From NCBI RefSeq assembly GCF_001715535.1, contig NZ_CP017015.1, positions 930,001 to 994,000 of the forward strand: a stretch of 64,000 nt of DNA. Reading direction: 5' to 3'. Source of the DNA: Spiroplasma helicoides (GTDB taxonomy: Bacteria; Bacillota_I; Bacilli_A; Mycoplasmatales; Mycoplasmataceae). The translations under genes were made by a program, and so were the position numbers. Positions 9,913 to 19,984 of the stretch are shown here, in pieces. Within the stretch, counting starts at the first letter, position 1; the number at the start of each line of letters is the position of its first letter. The notes below the pieces were generated by a model, which searched no databases, had not been told where the DNA came from, and saw only the letters and a program-made list of their open reading frames with translations.

Positions 9913-11820
9913 GTGAGTTCAAAAGCAAGAGCACAAGATGATTTTTATTTACACATTAATGGTGGGTGAATAGAAAATGCACAATTACCAAAAGGTTATG
10001 CAACTTGAGGTAGTTTTGAAATGTTACACAAAAAATCTGTAACAGATGTAGAAAATTTAATAAATGAATTAGTTAATAGTAGTAATAGAAATGCTGATCA
10101 AGATAAAATTGTAGCAGTTTTTAAAAACTACTTAAACTTTGAGCAAAGAAATGCACAAGGTATTAACCCTATCTTACCAATTATAAGTGATATCAATAAT
10201 TTAAAGGACAAAAAAAACTTTACTGACTTTATGATTGATATGAACAAAAAATATGGTTTGTCATTTTTTTATAGCAAAGATGTAGATTCTGATTTTAAAG
10301 ATAGCAACCTTAGAGCATTAGGTATTTCTCCGATGGGTCTTGGTATGAGGGACCGTGATTTTTATGAAGAAAATCACCCTAGACATGCTGAAATAAAAAA
10401 AGCATATAGTGAGTTTATTAAAAATATAACTCATCATGTAAAAAATGAAATTATTTTTAGATCAAAAAATTTATTTGAGTTAGTTTATAATTTCGAATTA
10501 GAATTAAGTAAAATTATGCTTAAAAATGAAGAAAAAAGAAATCCTTCAACAATTTATAATGTTGTTACAATTGACCAATTAAATGAATATAATCCATTTT
10601 TTGGTTGAGCAAAGTATTTAGAACAGACTGGATATTCAAAAGCTAAAAAAATTATATTGACAGAACCTAAGTACTTGCAAAAATTAAATGAATTATTAGA
10701 CAACATGGATTTAGAAGATTTAAAAGATATTTTAAAATTAGAAATTTTATGTGGATTTGCAAGACTACTAAGCTTTGATTTAGAAAAAATCTCTTTTGAT
10801 TATAGTGCTGCATTTAGTGGTGTTAAAGAAATGAGACAAGAAACCGAAAGAGCTGTAGGTATTGCAAGTTCATTAGTTGGAGAACTAATTGGTAAAGAAT
10901 ATGTTAAAAAACATTTTTCAGAAGAAGCCAAAAAAGATGTTTTATCAATAGTGAATGGTTTAATTGAAGCATATAAAGTTAGATTAAAAGATTTAGAATG
11001 AATGAGTGAATCAACAAAAATAAAAGCAATTGAAAAAGTGGACTCTTTTACAGTTAAAATAGGTTATCCCGACAAATGAGAAGACTTTAGTAAAGTTGAA
11101 CTTAAAGATTTTGATAATGGTGGATCACTATACCAAAACTTCTTAAATGCACGTCTTCATTTTAGAGAAAAAGAACTGAATGAAATTAATTTACCAGTTG
11201 ATAAATCTAAATGATATATGTATCCTCAAACAGTTAATGCTTATTATAATCCTACTTCTAATGAGATATGTTTCCCAGCTGCAATATTGCAGTTGCCATT
11301 TTATAGCATCGATCAATCTAAAGCTAAAAATTGTGGAGGAATTGGTGCAGTAATTGGCCATGAAATAAGCCATGGTTTTGACGATCAAGGAAGCCAATTT
11401 GATAAAAATGGGAACTTTGAAAATTGATGAACTAAAGAAGATTATGAAAAATATAATAAAAGAACTGAAAAATTAGTTAAACAATACGATGAATATGAAA
11501 TAAATGGTACACATGTTAATGGAAAATTAACATTAGGTGAAAATATTGGAGACTTAGGTGGAGTAAATGCTGCATTAGATGTTTGTTTAAAACAAAATCC
11601 GGAGGACATCAAGGGTTTTTTTGAAAACTATGCCTTAGTTTGAAGCAGAATAATTACACCAGAAGAAAGAAATACTCGTTTATTTACAGACCCTCACTCA
11701 CCTGAACAATTCAGATGTAATGGAATATTAGTAAATATCGATAAATTTCACGAACTTTATGAAACAAAACCTGGTGACAAAATGTATAAAGCACCAGAAG
11801 ATAGAATTAAAATTTGATAA
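9913..11820 (+). CDS. pepO: M13-family (neprilysin/PepO) zinc endopeptidase
   Basis: 635 residues from GTG 9913, with AAAAGGAGG ten bases upstream; the ending IKIW-stop uses UGA then TAA. Length matches PepO (about 630). The zinc motif HEISH is at about residues 483-487, with the third ligand in GENIGDLGG and the substrate-binding [15 protein letters not shown] just before. There is no signal peptide or membrane anchor, so it should act in the cytoplasm on oligopeptides up to about 30 residues, supplying amino acids to a host-dependent cell. It is divergent from the E2-like gene and converges on a membrane-protein gene at a shared terminator. Confidence 0.94.
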
Positions 11821-11822
11821 TA

Positions 11823-11846
11823 AAAAAAGCACTTATGTGCTTTTTT
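11823..11846. terminator. Bidirectional terminator shared by pepO and the convergent membrane gene
   Basis: The perfect 10-bp stem AAAAAAGCAC / GTGCTTTTTT has a 4-base loop TTAT. The minus-strand gene's TAA stop lies inside the loop (11833-11835), so each mRNA ends within or right beside the hairpin. Confidence 0.9.
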
Positions 11847-13128
11847 CTATCCTTTTAATATTGTAAATAACAACCCCTCTTTTAACAAGCTTTTGATATC
11901 TTTTAGCCTCTTTTAAGTTCTCAATAACCTGAGCTCTTTCAATAGTTTTAAGGGTGTCTAATCATTTTTTAAGATTAATTTTTTCTTGTTTTTTCTTTTT
12001 TCTTTCAAGCCTAACTGCAGCAGCGTGTAACCTTTTTTTAAGTAACGACTGGTTATGCATCTCAAATAAACTCTTTATTTTTTCTGTAAAAGACATATAT
12101 TTTAAATTTTGTCGCCATAATTTTCATTCAACTTTTTTTTCAACTTCTTTTTGTTTTCTATAAACTTTTTGTTGATTCATTGTAAATTTTCTGTGAATTA
12201 AATGGTAATCGTGTGCTTCTTTATCAAGAATATTACCATCAATATCATGTCAACGATAGAATTTTTTGTTGTTTATGTACAAATAGAAGAATTGTAAAGA
12301 CATAACCAAAGTGGTTATTGCAATAACTGCTCCCACCAAATAACCAACCATCATAATCCAAGGAATATCATAGTTTTTTCATTCAACATATTCATTTGTC
12401 ACACTATCAATTCCACCTAAACGCGCATTATGCATATTTAAAAATCAATACGGATATCACATTTGGCTTGTATATGGTTGCATACCATGACCAAAAATTC
12501 CCACATCACTTTGTGACCAAACACTACCAGGTCTCATATGTCAAACACCATTGCTTACTTCATATACATCATTAAAGAATTTTTCACCATACATTCGGTA
12601 TCTAAATTCACCACGTCCCATAATTAAAACAAGATATGCTAATGGGTAAGCTGTTATTCCATAAAGTGTAAATTTAGAGTGGTTTCTTGGACATTGATAA
12701 ACATCACCACAAGATAATAAAAAATTAGTTATCATAACAATCGGAATTATTAAATGCAAAATAGTTGTTGATATTCAATGAACATAAGTGTATGATCACA
12801 TTTCATCTCTTGAAGAAAGTAACCCGATTCAAAAAACTAACATTGTTATTGTAATATATACTGTAATACCTAGTTCTAAACCAAATGGTACTTTTTTATC
12901 ATATTTTTGTTTCAAAAATAAACTATAAAATAAAAATATAACAACAAGATAATTAGACTGAGTTGTAAAATAGCAATAATAGATACTTAGTCTTTCTAGA
13001 GTAGGAATACCTCTCATATTAAGTTTTGGTATATGAACTTGAACAAAATAGTCAAATATTAAAAAACAAATTAAAATAATTAAAATCAATAATTTTAAAG
13101 AAAATTCTGCTCTTTTGTTAAATTTCAT
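11833..13128 (-). CDS. Multi-pass membrane protein with basic C-terminal tail
   Basis: 431 residues. About six to seven hydrophobic helices occur between residues 12 and 300, with YCYFTTQSNYLVVI in the second or third, a pattern like that of the Pr6Pr/FAR-17a group of small membrane proteins; this is a weak resemblance. The last about 130 residues are highly charged, mostly Lys, Arg, Glu and Gln, and look like a cytoplasmic coiled coil. Many Trp are encoded by UGA. It stands alone, convergent with pepO. Function is unknown. Confidence 0.6.
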
Positions 13129-13178
13129 TGCTAATTCCTCATATCTATATATCTCATTTTAACAAAAATAGATTATAA

Positions 13179-13215
13179 AAAAAGAAAAACTCAAAATTTA
13201 TAAGTTTTTCTTTTT
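13179..13215 (-). terminator. Terminator after ackA
   Basis: The minus-strand hairpin AAAAAGAAAAACT...AGTTTTTCTTTTT runs into a T-tract, 9 bp after the ackA stop. Confidence 0.8.
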
Positions 13216-13223
13216 AAAATTAT

Positions 13224-14426
13224 TTATTTTAAAAATTTAAGAGTTTCTTTACAAATCATTAACTCTTCATCAGTTCTAATTTTGAAAACAGGAACGTCTG
13301 AATTAGGTGTTGAAATTTCCATATACAAATCATAGTCTGCTTCATTTTTTTCTTTGTCAATTTCAATATTCATCAATTTGACTCTTTCCATAGCTCAAGA
13401 TCTAATAACTGAAGAGTTTTCACCAATTCCAGCAGTAAATACAATTGCGTCAACATTTCCTTGTAAATGGTTTGCATATTTAACAATGTATTCAGCCACT
13501 CTTTCTGAATAAAGTTCTAAAGTTAAATAAGCTCTGTTTGCATTTTCGCCTTTATGAAATGCTTCATTTGTAATATCTCTCATATCACTTGAAATTTCAC
13601 TTATTCCAAGCAATCCTGATTGTTTATTTAGAATGTCAGTTATCTCATAAACATCTTTATTTAACTCTTTTGCCATATATTGAAGAATTGAAGCATCAAT
13701 ATCTCCTGATCTTGTACCCATCATTAATCCTGCAAGAGGTGTTAATCCCATAGTTGTATCAAATGATTGACCATGTTTTACACAACACATACTTGCACCA
13801 TTACCTAAGTGACAAATAATTAAGTTTAATTTTTCTTTTTTCTTATTAAAAATTTTGGCACACTCTTCTGTTATATAGTCAAAACTTATACCGTGAAATC
13901 CATATTTTCTAACTTTATACTCTTTGTATCATGAATATGGAACTGTGTATAAAAAGCTTTTTTCTGGCATAGTTTGGTGAAATGAAGTATCAAAGCACCC
14001 AACCAATTTAGCATTTGGAAGACCTTTTTCAAAAGCTTCAATTGCTGTTAATGCTCCTGGATTATGTAAAGGGGCTAATCTGATGTTTTCTTCAATTGTT
14101 TTTTTATTTTCATCTGTTAATTCAACAGGTTTAACAATTTTATCTCCACCGTGAACAACTCTAAAACCAATACCTTTAATATCTTCAATGTTTTCAATAA
14201 CTTTTAGTTCCTTAAAACGATTTAAAATTGATTTAACAGCCATTAAGTGATCGTCCATTTTGTCATCAAATTGATGTTTTTTATCATTCATTTTAATTGT
14301 TAATGCTCCATCAACTTTAATTCTTTCTGCTAAACCTTCCACTAATGAAATTGGATTATTTTTTTGACTTATATCATATAATTTAAACTTGATTGAACTA
14401 CTTCCTGCATTTACTACTAAAATCAT
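13224..14426 (-). CDS. ackA: Acetate kinase
   Basis: 400 residues, normal length. It converts acetyl-phosphate and ADP to acetate and ATP, a main substrate-level phosphorylation step. Motifs run in order: LVVNAGSSSIKFKLY at the N-terminus, RVVHGG, KYGFHG, HLGNGAS, DTTMGLTPL, TGIGENS near the C-terminus; this is the actin-like ATPase fold. Two UGA Trp codons (13926-13928 region and 13392-13394). Its ATG lies one base after the pta stop, so the pair is co-translated. Confidence 0.97.
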
Positions 14427-14427
14427 T

Positions 14428-15408
14428 TTACTTTGTTCCCTTCTGAATTGCTTGATAAATAGTTACAACTGAAGTGTTGTAAATATCTTCTAAAGTTGCT
14501 CCTCTTGACAAGTCATTTACAGGTTTATTTAAACCTAAAATAAATGGACCTGCAGCTTCAAATCCAGCCATTCTTTGAGCAATTTTATAACCAATATTAC
14601 CAGCATTTAACTCTGGAAATACATAAACATCTGGTCTTGCTTTTGTAAGTCTACTATTTGGGTACTTTTTATCTCTAACACTTTTTTCATAAGCACTGTC
14701 AAATTGCATTTCACCATCAAAAATGTATTTACCATTTTCCATTCCTTTTAGTCTATCAACTGCTTTTGCTACATTTTCAACTGATGGACCAGATCCTGAA
14801 CCTACTGTTGAGTAACTTAGAAGTGCTACCTCAACATTTTTAACATCCATTTGTTCTGCAAATTCTGCCGCCATGTAAGCTATATCTGCTAAGTGTTTTG
14901 GATTTGGTTCCACATTTAAAGCACAGTCTGTGAAAAATAATTGTTCTTCACCTCTAGTCATAATAAATACTGATGATGCAATTGAATAATTTTCAGCAGT
15001 TTTAATAATTTGAAGTGCTGGTCTTAAAGTATCGGCAGTTGTGTAAGTTAAACCACAAACCATCCCATCAGCCCGTCCTAAATAAATAAGCATTGCTCCA
15101 TAGTAATTTCTTTTTTGAACAAGCTCAATAGCTTCATCTTTTTCAAGTCTTCCTTTTCTGATTTCTAAAATTTGATCAACCATTTCTTGATTAGGATTTC
15201 CTTTAACAACAACTGTTTTTATATCTTTATGAATATTATTAGCTATTTCACTTTCAGCATCAAATAACATAATAACATTTGCTAAACCTTCTTCTTGTAG
15301 TTTGTTAGCAACCTCAACAATTTTTGGTTCTTGTCCTTCAGGAAAAACTAATTTCATTTTTTTATCATTTTTTAAAATTGATTTTTTTAAGTTATCTATT
15401 GAAAACAT
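14428..15408 (-). CDS. pta: Phosphate acetyltransferase
   Basis: 326 residues, the short single-domain form of Pta. It turns acetyl-CoA and phosphate into acetyl-phosphate and CoA. Recognised by LVFPEGQEPKIVEVA at the N-terminus, MVCGLTYTTADTLRPALQII, LLSYSTVGSGSGPSVENV, and FPELNAGNIGYKIAQRM. No UGA is needed in this frame. It overlaps functionally with both neighbours: coaD makes the CoA precursor one base upstream and ackA uses its product one base downstream. Confidence 0.97.
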   Translation of the reverse strand: MFSIDNLKKSILKNDKKMKLVFPEGQEPKIVEVANKLQEEGLANVIMLFDAESEIANNIHKDIKTVVVKGNPNQEMVDQILEIRKGRLEKDEAIELVQKRNYYGAMLIYLGRADGMVCGLTYTTADTLRPALQIIKTAENYSIASSVFIMTRGEEQLFFTDCALNVEPNPKHLADIAYMAAEFAEQMDVKNVEVALLSYSTVGSGSGPSVENVAKAVDRLKGMENGKYIFDGEMQFDSAYEKSVRDKKYPNSRLTKARPDVYVFPELNAGNIGYKIAQRMAGFEAAGPFILGLNKPVNDLSRGATLEDIYNTSVVTIYQAIQKGTK

Positions 15409-15409
15409 A

Positions 15410-15835
15410 TTAACCCCTTCTTTTATATTCTTCTATTTCTTTTAGTCTTGTTGACGATATTTCTCTTCTATCAGAATCAGATATAAATATGATCGTTTCT
15501 AAATCTTTGTTTAAAAATTTGTTTGCATCTGCAAGTTCTACTTCATACTTAAAGTCTTCAATATTTCTTACACCTCTTATCAAAAACTTTGCATCAAGTT
15601 CTTTTGCAATATCTGCAGTTAATTTATTTTCATTTAAAATAACTTCACAATTATTATAATGTTTTGTTAAATCAACAATACTATTAATTCTTTGTTTTAA
15701 ATCAGGATTTGAGTCTTTTAAAATATTTTTACTAACAACTATGTATATTTTTGAAAACAAATTTAAAGCTTTTTTTAATATATCTAGATGACCTTCATGA
15801 AAAGGATTAAAACTTCCAGGATATATTGCTATCAT
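15410..15835 (-). CDS. coaD: Pantetheine-phosphate adenylyltransferase
   Basis: 141 residues. It transfers AMP to 4'-phosphopantetheine, giving dephospho-CoA. The nucleotidyltransferase motif GSFNPFHEGHLDIL (T/HxGH) is at residues 6-19, with RGVRNIEDFKYE in the middle and ISSTRLKEI near the end; slightly shorter than most CoaD (about 160). It ends one base before pta and is divergent from coaX, which encodes the first enzyme of the same pathway. Confidence 0.95.
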   Translation of the reverse strand: MIAIYPGSFNPFHEGHLDILKKALNLFSKIYIVVSKNILKDSNPDLKQRINSIVDLTKHYNNCEVILNENKLTADIAKELDAKFLIRGVRNIEDFKYEVELADANKFLNKDLETIIFISDSDRREISSTRLKEIEEYKRRG

Positions 15836-15941
15836 ATATGTACCTCAATTTCTAATATCTATATTATTTTATTCTAAAAAAATGCAAAAAATTTTTAATC
15901 TATAAAAATTGTGTAAAATAATAGTGTTTAGGAGTACAAAA

Positions 15942-16706
15942 ATGAGCATTTTAATGATTGATGTAGGAAACACAACTGTTGATTTTAGAATATGAGATCA
16001 AGCAAAAAATGAGCTATCAAATTTAATGAGACCAAAAACTAAAGATGATGAGTATAAATCATCTTCAAGAATTAAAAACTTATTAAAAGAAAACAATGTT
16101 ACTGTTTCTGAAATAATTTATGTTTCTGTTGTCCCAGAGTGAAATGATGTAATAAGAGCATTAGGACAAAGTATAGATGTACCAATATATAATTTAAGAA
16201 ATGTTGTTGATATTAGCAACTATCAATTTGCACTAGATGATGTTAATAAACTTGGAGCTGATTTTTTATCAAATTTTATTGGAGCATTAAACACTTATAA
16301 CTTAGAAAATGGACTAGTACTATCTCTAGGGACCGCATCAACAATTTTTGTGGTTCAAGATAAAAAGTTTATTGGAACAAGTATCTCTCCAGGATTGGAA
16401 ACTTCGCTTGATGGATTGATTAATATGGCTTCTCTTTTAAAAAATAATACTTACAATAAATCAAATAAACTAGTAGGTAAAAATACTGTGGATTCAATAA
16501 ATATAGGTTCATTTAATGGACACTTCTATATGGTAACTGGTTTAGTTGATTTTTTTAAAAAACATTTCAAAGTAGATAAAGTTATTTTTACAGGGGGAAT
16601 ATCAAATTTATTTATAAAAGAAATTAAAGAACTTGGATATATTTTTGATGAAAAGTTAATATTTGAAGGCTTGATTGAAGTTTTTAAAAATATAAAAAAG
16701 GGTTAA
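15942..16706 (+). CDS. coaX: Type III pantothenate kinase
   Basis: 254 residues from ATG 15942, which has AGGAG seven bases upstream. It phosphorylates pantothenate, the first step of CoA synthesis. Motifs: LMIDVGNTTVDF (phosphate-binding), KLGADFLSNFIGA, LSLGTASTIFVV, GTSISPGLETSLD, and VIFTGGISN near the end, as in the ASKHA-fold CoaX family. Two UGA Trp codons. Divergent from coaD (106-bp gap with two promoters). Its TAA at 16704-16706 directly abuts the last base of pflA on the other strand, inside a shared hairpin terminator. Confidence 0.95.
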
Positions 16707-16719
16707 TTATAACCCTTTT
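16696..16719. terminator. Shared coaX/pflA terminator
   Basis: The 10-bp stem AAAAGGGTTA / TAACCCTTTT with loop ATTA contains both genes' stop codons (TAA 16704-16706 plus strand, TAA 16707-16709 minus strand). Confidence 0.9.
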
Positions 16720-17471
16720 GCTTTTTGCATACCTTCTTTAATGATTTTTAAACATTCGGCAACATATTCTTTTGTTGGCGGAACAACATCTTTTAAATAA
16801 AACTTCATTTTCAAGCTTTCATATTTGGGAATCATCATGTTGTGATATGGTAGCATTTCTAGTCTTTGCATGTTTTTCAAACTTGCTAAAAATTGTCCTA
16901 ATTTTAATAAGTCTTCACGATCATCTGTTCATCCTGGTACCAAAACATGCCTAACTCACATTTTAGCATTATGATCATCTAAAAACTTAATTGCTTGTAA
17001 AATATTTGTATTTGGTTTTGATGTTAATGCAATATGTTTCTCATTATCAATATGTTTTAAGTCAGCTAAAGTTGTGTCAGTATATTTCAATAGCTCAAGT
17101 CATTTTTCTTGGACTAATGGAATATCTTGATAAGTACCAAAACAAGTATCTAAACAAGTATTTATACCTAATTTTTTAGCTTCTTTAAATAACTCAATAC
17201 AAAAATCGATTTGAGTTGTTGCTTCACCACCAGAAAGAGTAATTCCTCCATTTTTATAAAAACTTTTGTTTTTATTATATATTGCTAAAACTTCATCAAC
17301 AGTTATGGGTTTATCCTTTGTAAAAGCTAATGCCTCAGGATTGTGACAATATTTACATCTCAATAAACAACCTTGTAAAAAAATAACTAACCTAATCCCT
17401 GGGCCATCAACTGCCCCAAAACTTTCCATACTACTATAATAACCAACTCTTGGATCTTTATTGTGTTCCAT
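16707..17471 (-). CDS. pflA: Pyruvate formate-lyase activating enzyme (radical SAM)
   Basis: 254 residues. It installs the glycyl radical on pyruvate formate-lyase using a [4Fe-4S] cluster and S-adenosylmethionine. The cluster motif CLLRCKYC is near residue 35; [11 protein letters not shown] precedes it and [13 protein letters not shown] follows (SAM binding). The ending [13 protein letters not shown] matches the family. UGA codons encode several Trp. It lies downstream of the glycyl-radical-domain gene and pflB in the same direction, behind a terminator that may set a lower activase level. Confidence 0.95.
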
Positions 17472-17483
17472 AATTACCTAAAA

Positions 17484-17509
17484 AAAAGAGTACCTGAAGG
17501 TACTCTTTT
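17484..17509 (-). terminator. Terminator between the PFL genes and pflA
   Basis: The 10-bp stem AAAGAGTACC / GGTACTCTTT has a TTCA loop and a minus-strand T-run. It lies immediately after the glycyl-radical-domain gene. Confidence 0.9.
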
Positions 17510-17515
17510 CCTTTT

Positions 17516-17764
17516 TTACATTGATTCGTGGAAAGTTCTTGAAATAACTTCATCTTGTTGTGATTTTGTTAATTTTACAAAGTTTACAGCGTATCCTGAA
17601 ACTCTAATAGTTAACTGTGGATAGTTTTCAGGATGTTTTTGTGCATCTAATAAAACTTCACGGTTAAGAACGTTCACGTTCAAGTGGTGTCCACCATTAG
17701 TCATATACCCATCAAGCATATTAACTAAGTTTTCTTGTTGTTGTTTTGAAACTTTATTTGCCAT
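17516..17764 (-). CDS. Stand-alone glycyl radical domain of pyruvate formate-lyase (GrcA-like)
   Basis: 82 residues that correspond to the very C-terminus of [21 protein letters not shown], then [13 protein letters not shown] with the radical-bearing Gly at residue 57, and a final TFHESM. The 689-residue gene just upstream is PFL lacking exactly this part. It has its own Shine-Dalgarno (AAAGGA) and ATG, and the gap of 68 bp contains a minus-strand TATAAT-like element, so this is not a UGA or frameshift artefact. It resembles the YfiD/GrcA spare part of enterobacteria, but here it appears to be the only copy of the domain in the locus, so it should form the active enzyme with the pflB product. 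Confidence 0.88.
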   Translation of the reverse strand: MANKVSKQQQENLVNMLDGYMTNGGHHLNVNVLNREVLLDAQKHPENYPQLTIRVSGYAVNFVKLTKSQQDEVISRTFHESM

Positions 17765-17832
17765 AATATCAAATCCTTTCTTGATTTAGCTTTTTTAATT
17801 GCTACTATCATTATTATTATATACCTTAAAAA

Positions 17833-19902
17833 TTATTTTAGTGCATCTTTTGGAATTTCACCACTAATTTTAATTTCTCCACTTATTACCAAGTCATCAT
17901 CTTTTCCAAGTGCTCCTGGTATAACTGAGAATGTATTTGAAATCCCGTCTGAAGCGTGTTTAAATGGTATTTTTGAAACTGATGCAAGTGAAGCAACAGC
18001 TCCTGAACAATCTCTTCCGTGCATTGGGTTTGCTCCTGGTGCAAATGCTTCTGGATATCTTCTTCCACAAGGTGTGTCACCTGTTGCTTTACCATATACA
18101 ACGTTTGAAGTAATTGTTAATACTGACATTGTTGCTACTGAATTTCTATAAGTGCTGTGTGATCTAATTTTGTTCATAAACACTTTAACAACATTTTTAG
18201 CTAAGTCGTCAACTCTGTCATCATTGTTACCAAATTTTGGAAATTCCCCTTCAGTTCTATATGAAGTTACAATTCCTTTTTCATCTCTGATTGGATATAC
18301 TTTTGCATATTTAATTGCTGATAATGAGTCAGCAACTACTGATAACCCTGCAATTCCAGTCGCAAAGAATCTAAATACATTTGTATCATAGAAACACATT
18401 TCTGCACTTTCATAGTAGTATTTATCATGCATATAGTGAATTACATTTAAAGTATTTACATATTTATCTGCAACTCATGACATCATATTGTCGAATTTTT
18501 TTCATACTTCATCGAAATCAAGTGGTCCATCACCAGTTAATACTGGTTCAAATTTAGGTGAGATTTGTTCTTTTGAAATCTCATCTATTCCACCATTGAT
18601 AGCGTATAGAAGTGTTTTTGCAAGATTTGTTCTTGCTCCAAAGAATTGCATTTGTTTTCCAACTTTCATTGGTGATACACAACATGCAATAGCATAATCA
18701 TCTCCGTGAGTTGTTCTCATAATGTCATCATTTTCATATTGCATTGATGAGAATAAAATTGAGTATCTTGCACAGAATTCTTTGAATTTTTCTGGTAAGT
18801 TTGCTGATCATAAAATTGTTAAGTTTGGTTCAGGTGATGGTCCCATATTCGATAGAGTATGAATTACTCTAAAACTATTTTTAGTTACTAATGTTCTACC
18901 ATCAAGTGACATTCCCCCAATTGATTCAGTTGCTCAAACTGGGTCTCCTGAAAATATTTCATTATAAGCAGGAGTTCTTGTAAATTTAACAATTCTTAAT
19001 TTCATTACTAAGTGATCCATTAATTCTTGAGCTTCTTCTTCAGTTAAAATACCTTTTTCCATGTCTCTTTCAATATAGATATCTAGGAATGTTGATACTC
19101 TACCAAATGATTCAGCAGCACCATTATTTTGTTTAATAGCTGCTAAATAAGCTAAGTATGTAAAGTTGAATGCTTCAACAGCATTTGCAGCAGGTTTTGA
19201 AACATCTCAGCCATAACTTGCTGCCATTTTAGTAATATCTTTTAATGCATTAATTTGTTCGGTGATTTCTTCTCTTAGACGAATTTTTTCTTCATTCATT
19301 TCACCATCAACTAATGTTGCATCTTTAATTTTTTCTTGAATTAAGAAGTCACTTCCATAAAGAGCTAATCTTCTGTAATCTCCAATAATTCTTCCTCTTC
19401 CATATGAATCTGGAAGTCCTGTTACAATATGGCTTTTTCTAATTTTTCTCATATCTGGAGTATAGGCATCAAATACACCTTGGTTGTGAGTTTTACGATA
19501 TTTTGTAAATATTTCTTTAACTCTATCACTAACTGTAAATCCATATGATTCATTAGCTTGAACTGCCATATTAATACCACCTCAAGGCATTAATGCTCTT
19601 TTAAATGGTTTATCTGTTTGTAGTCCTACTACTTTTTCTAATTTTTTATCAATAAATCCAGGACCATGTGATGTTATTGTTGAAGGCAAATCACTATCAA
19701 CATCTAAAACACCACCCGCTTCTCTTTCTTTTTTAGTTAATTCCATAACCATATCTCATAATTTGGTTGTGGCTTTAGTTGGACCTGCAAGAAAACTATC
19801 ATCACCTTCATAAGGTCTGTAGTTTTTTAGAATGAATCCACGAACATCAATTTCATCTGTTCAAGACCCACCTTCAAATCCCTCTCATTCTTTGAACTTC
19901 AT
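17833..19902 (-). CDS. pflB: Pyruvate formate-lyase catalytic body, lacking the glycyl radical domain
   Basis: 689 residues starting at ATG 19902 with AAGGAGGAG upstream. It begins like PFL ([20 protein letters not shown]), and carries [17 protein letters not shown] and the catalytic pair ACCVSPM (Cys about 407 and 408). It ends shortly after IPGALGKDD with a short extra tail and a TAA. Standard PFL continues for about 80 more residues carrying the radical Gly; here that part is a separate gene 68 bp downstream. The enzyme cleaves pyruvate with CoA to acetyl-CoA and formate under anaerobic conditions. adhE lies 82 bp upstream. Confidence 0.93.
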
Positions 19903-19984
19903 TTAATCTCCTCCTTGGTTATTAATATTATGTTCCTTTAATATAATTTTTTCTACTATTAAATAACTATTTTAGAAAAATTTC

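Noticed and set aside
13224-14426. ackA, and similarly guaA, adhE, secY and many others, appearing broken into pieces
   Set aside because: Each break is an in-frame UGA at a conserved Trp position. With table 4 the genes are intact; they are not pseudogenes.
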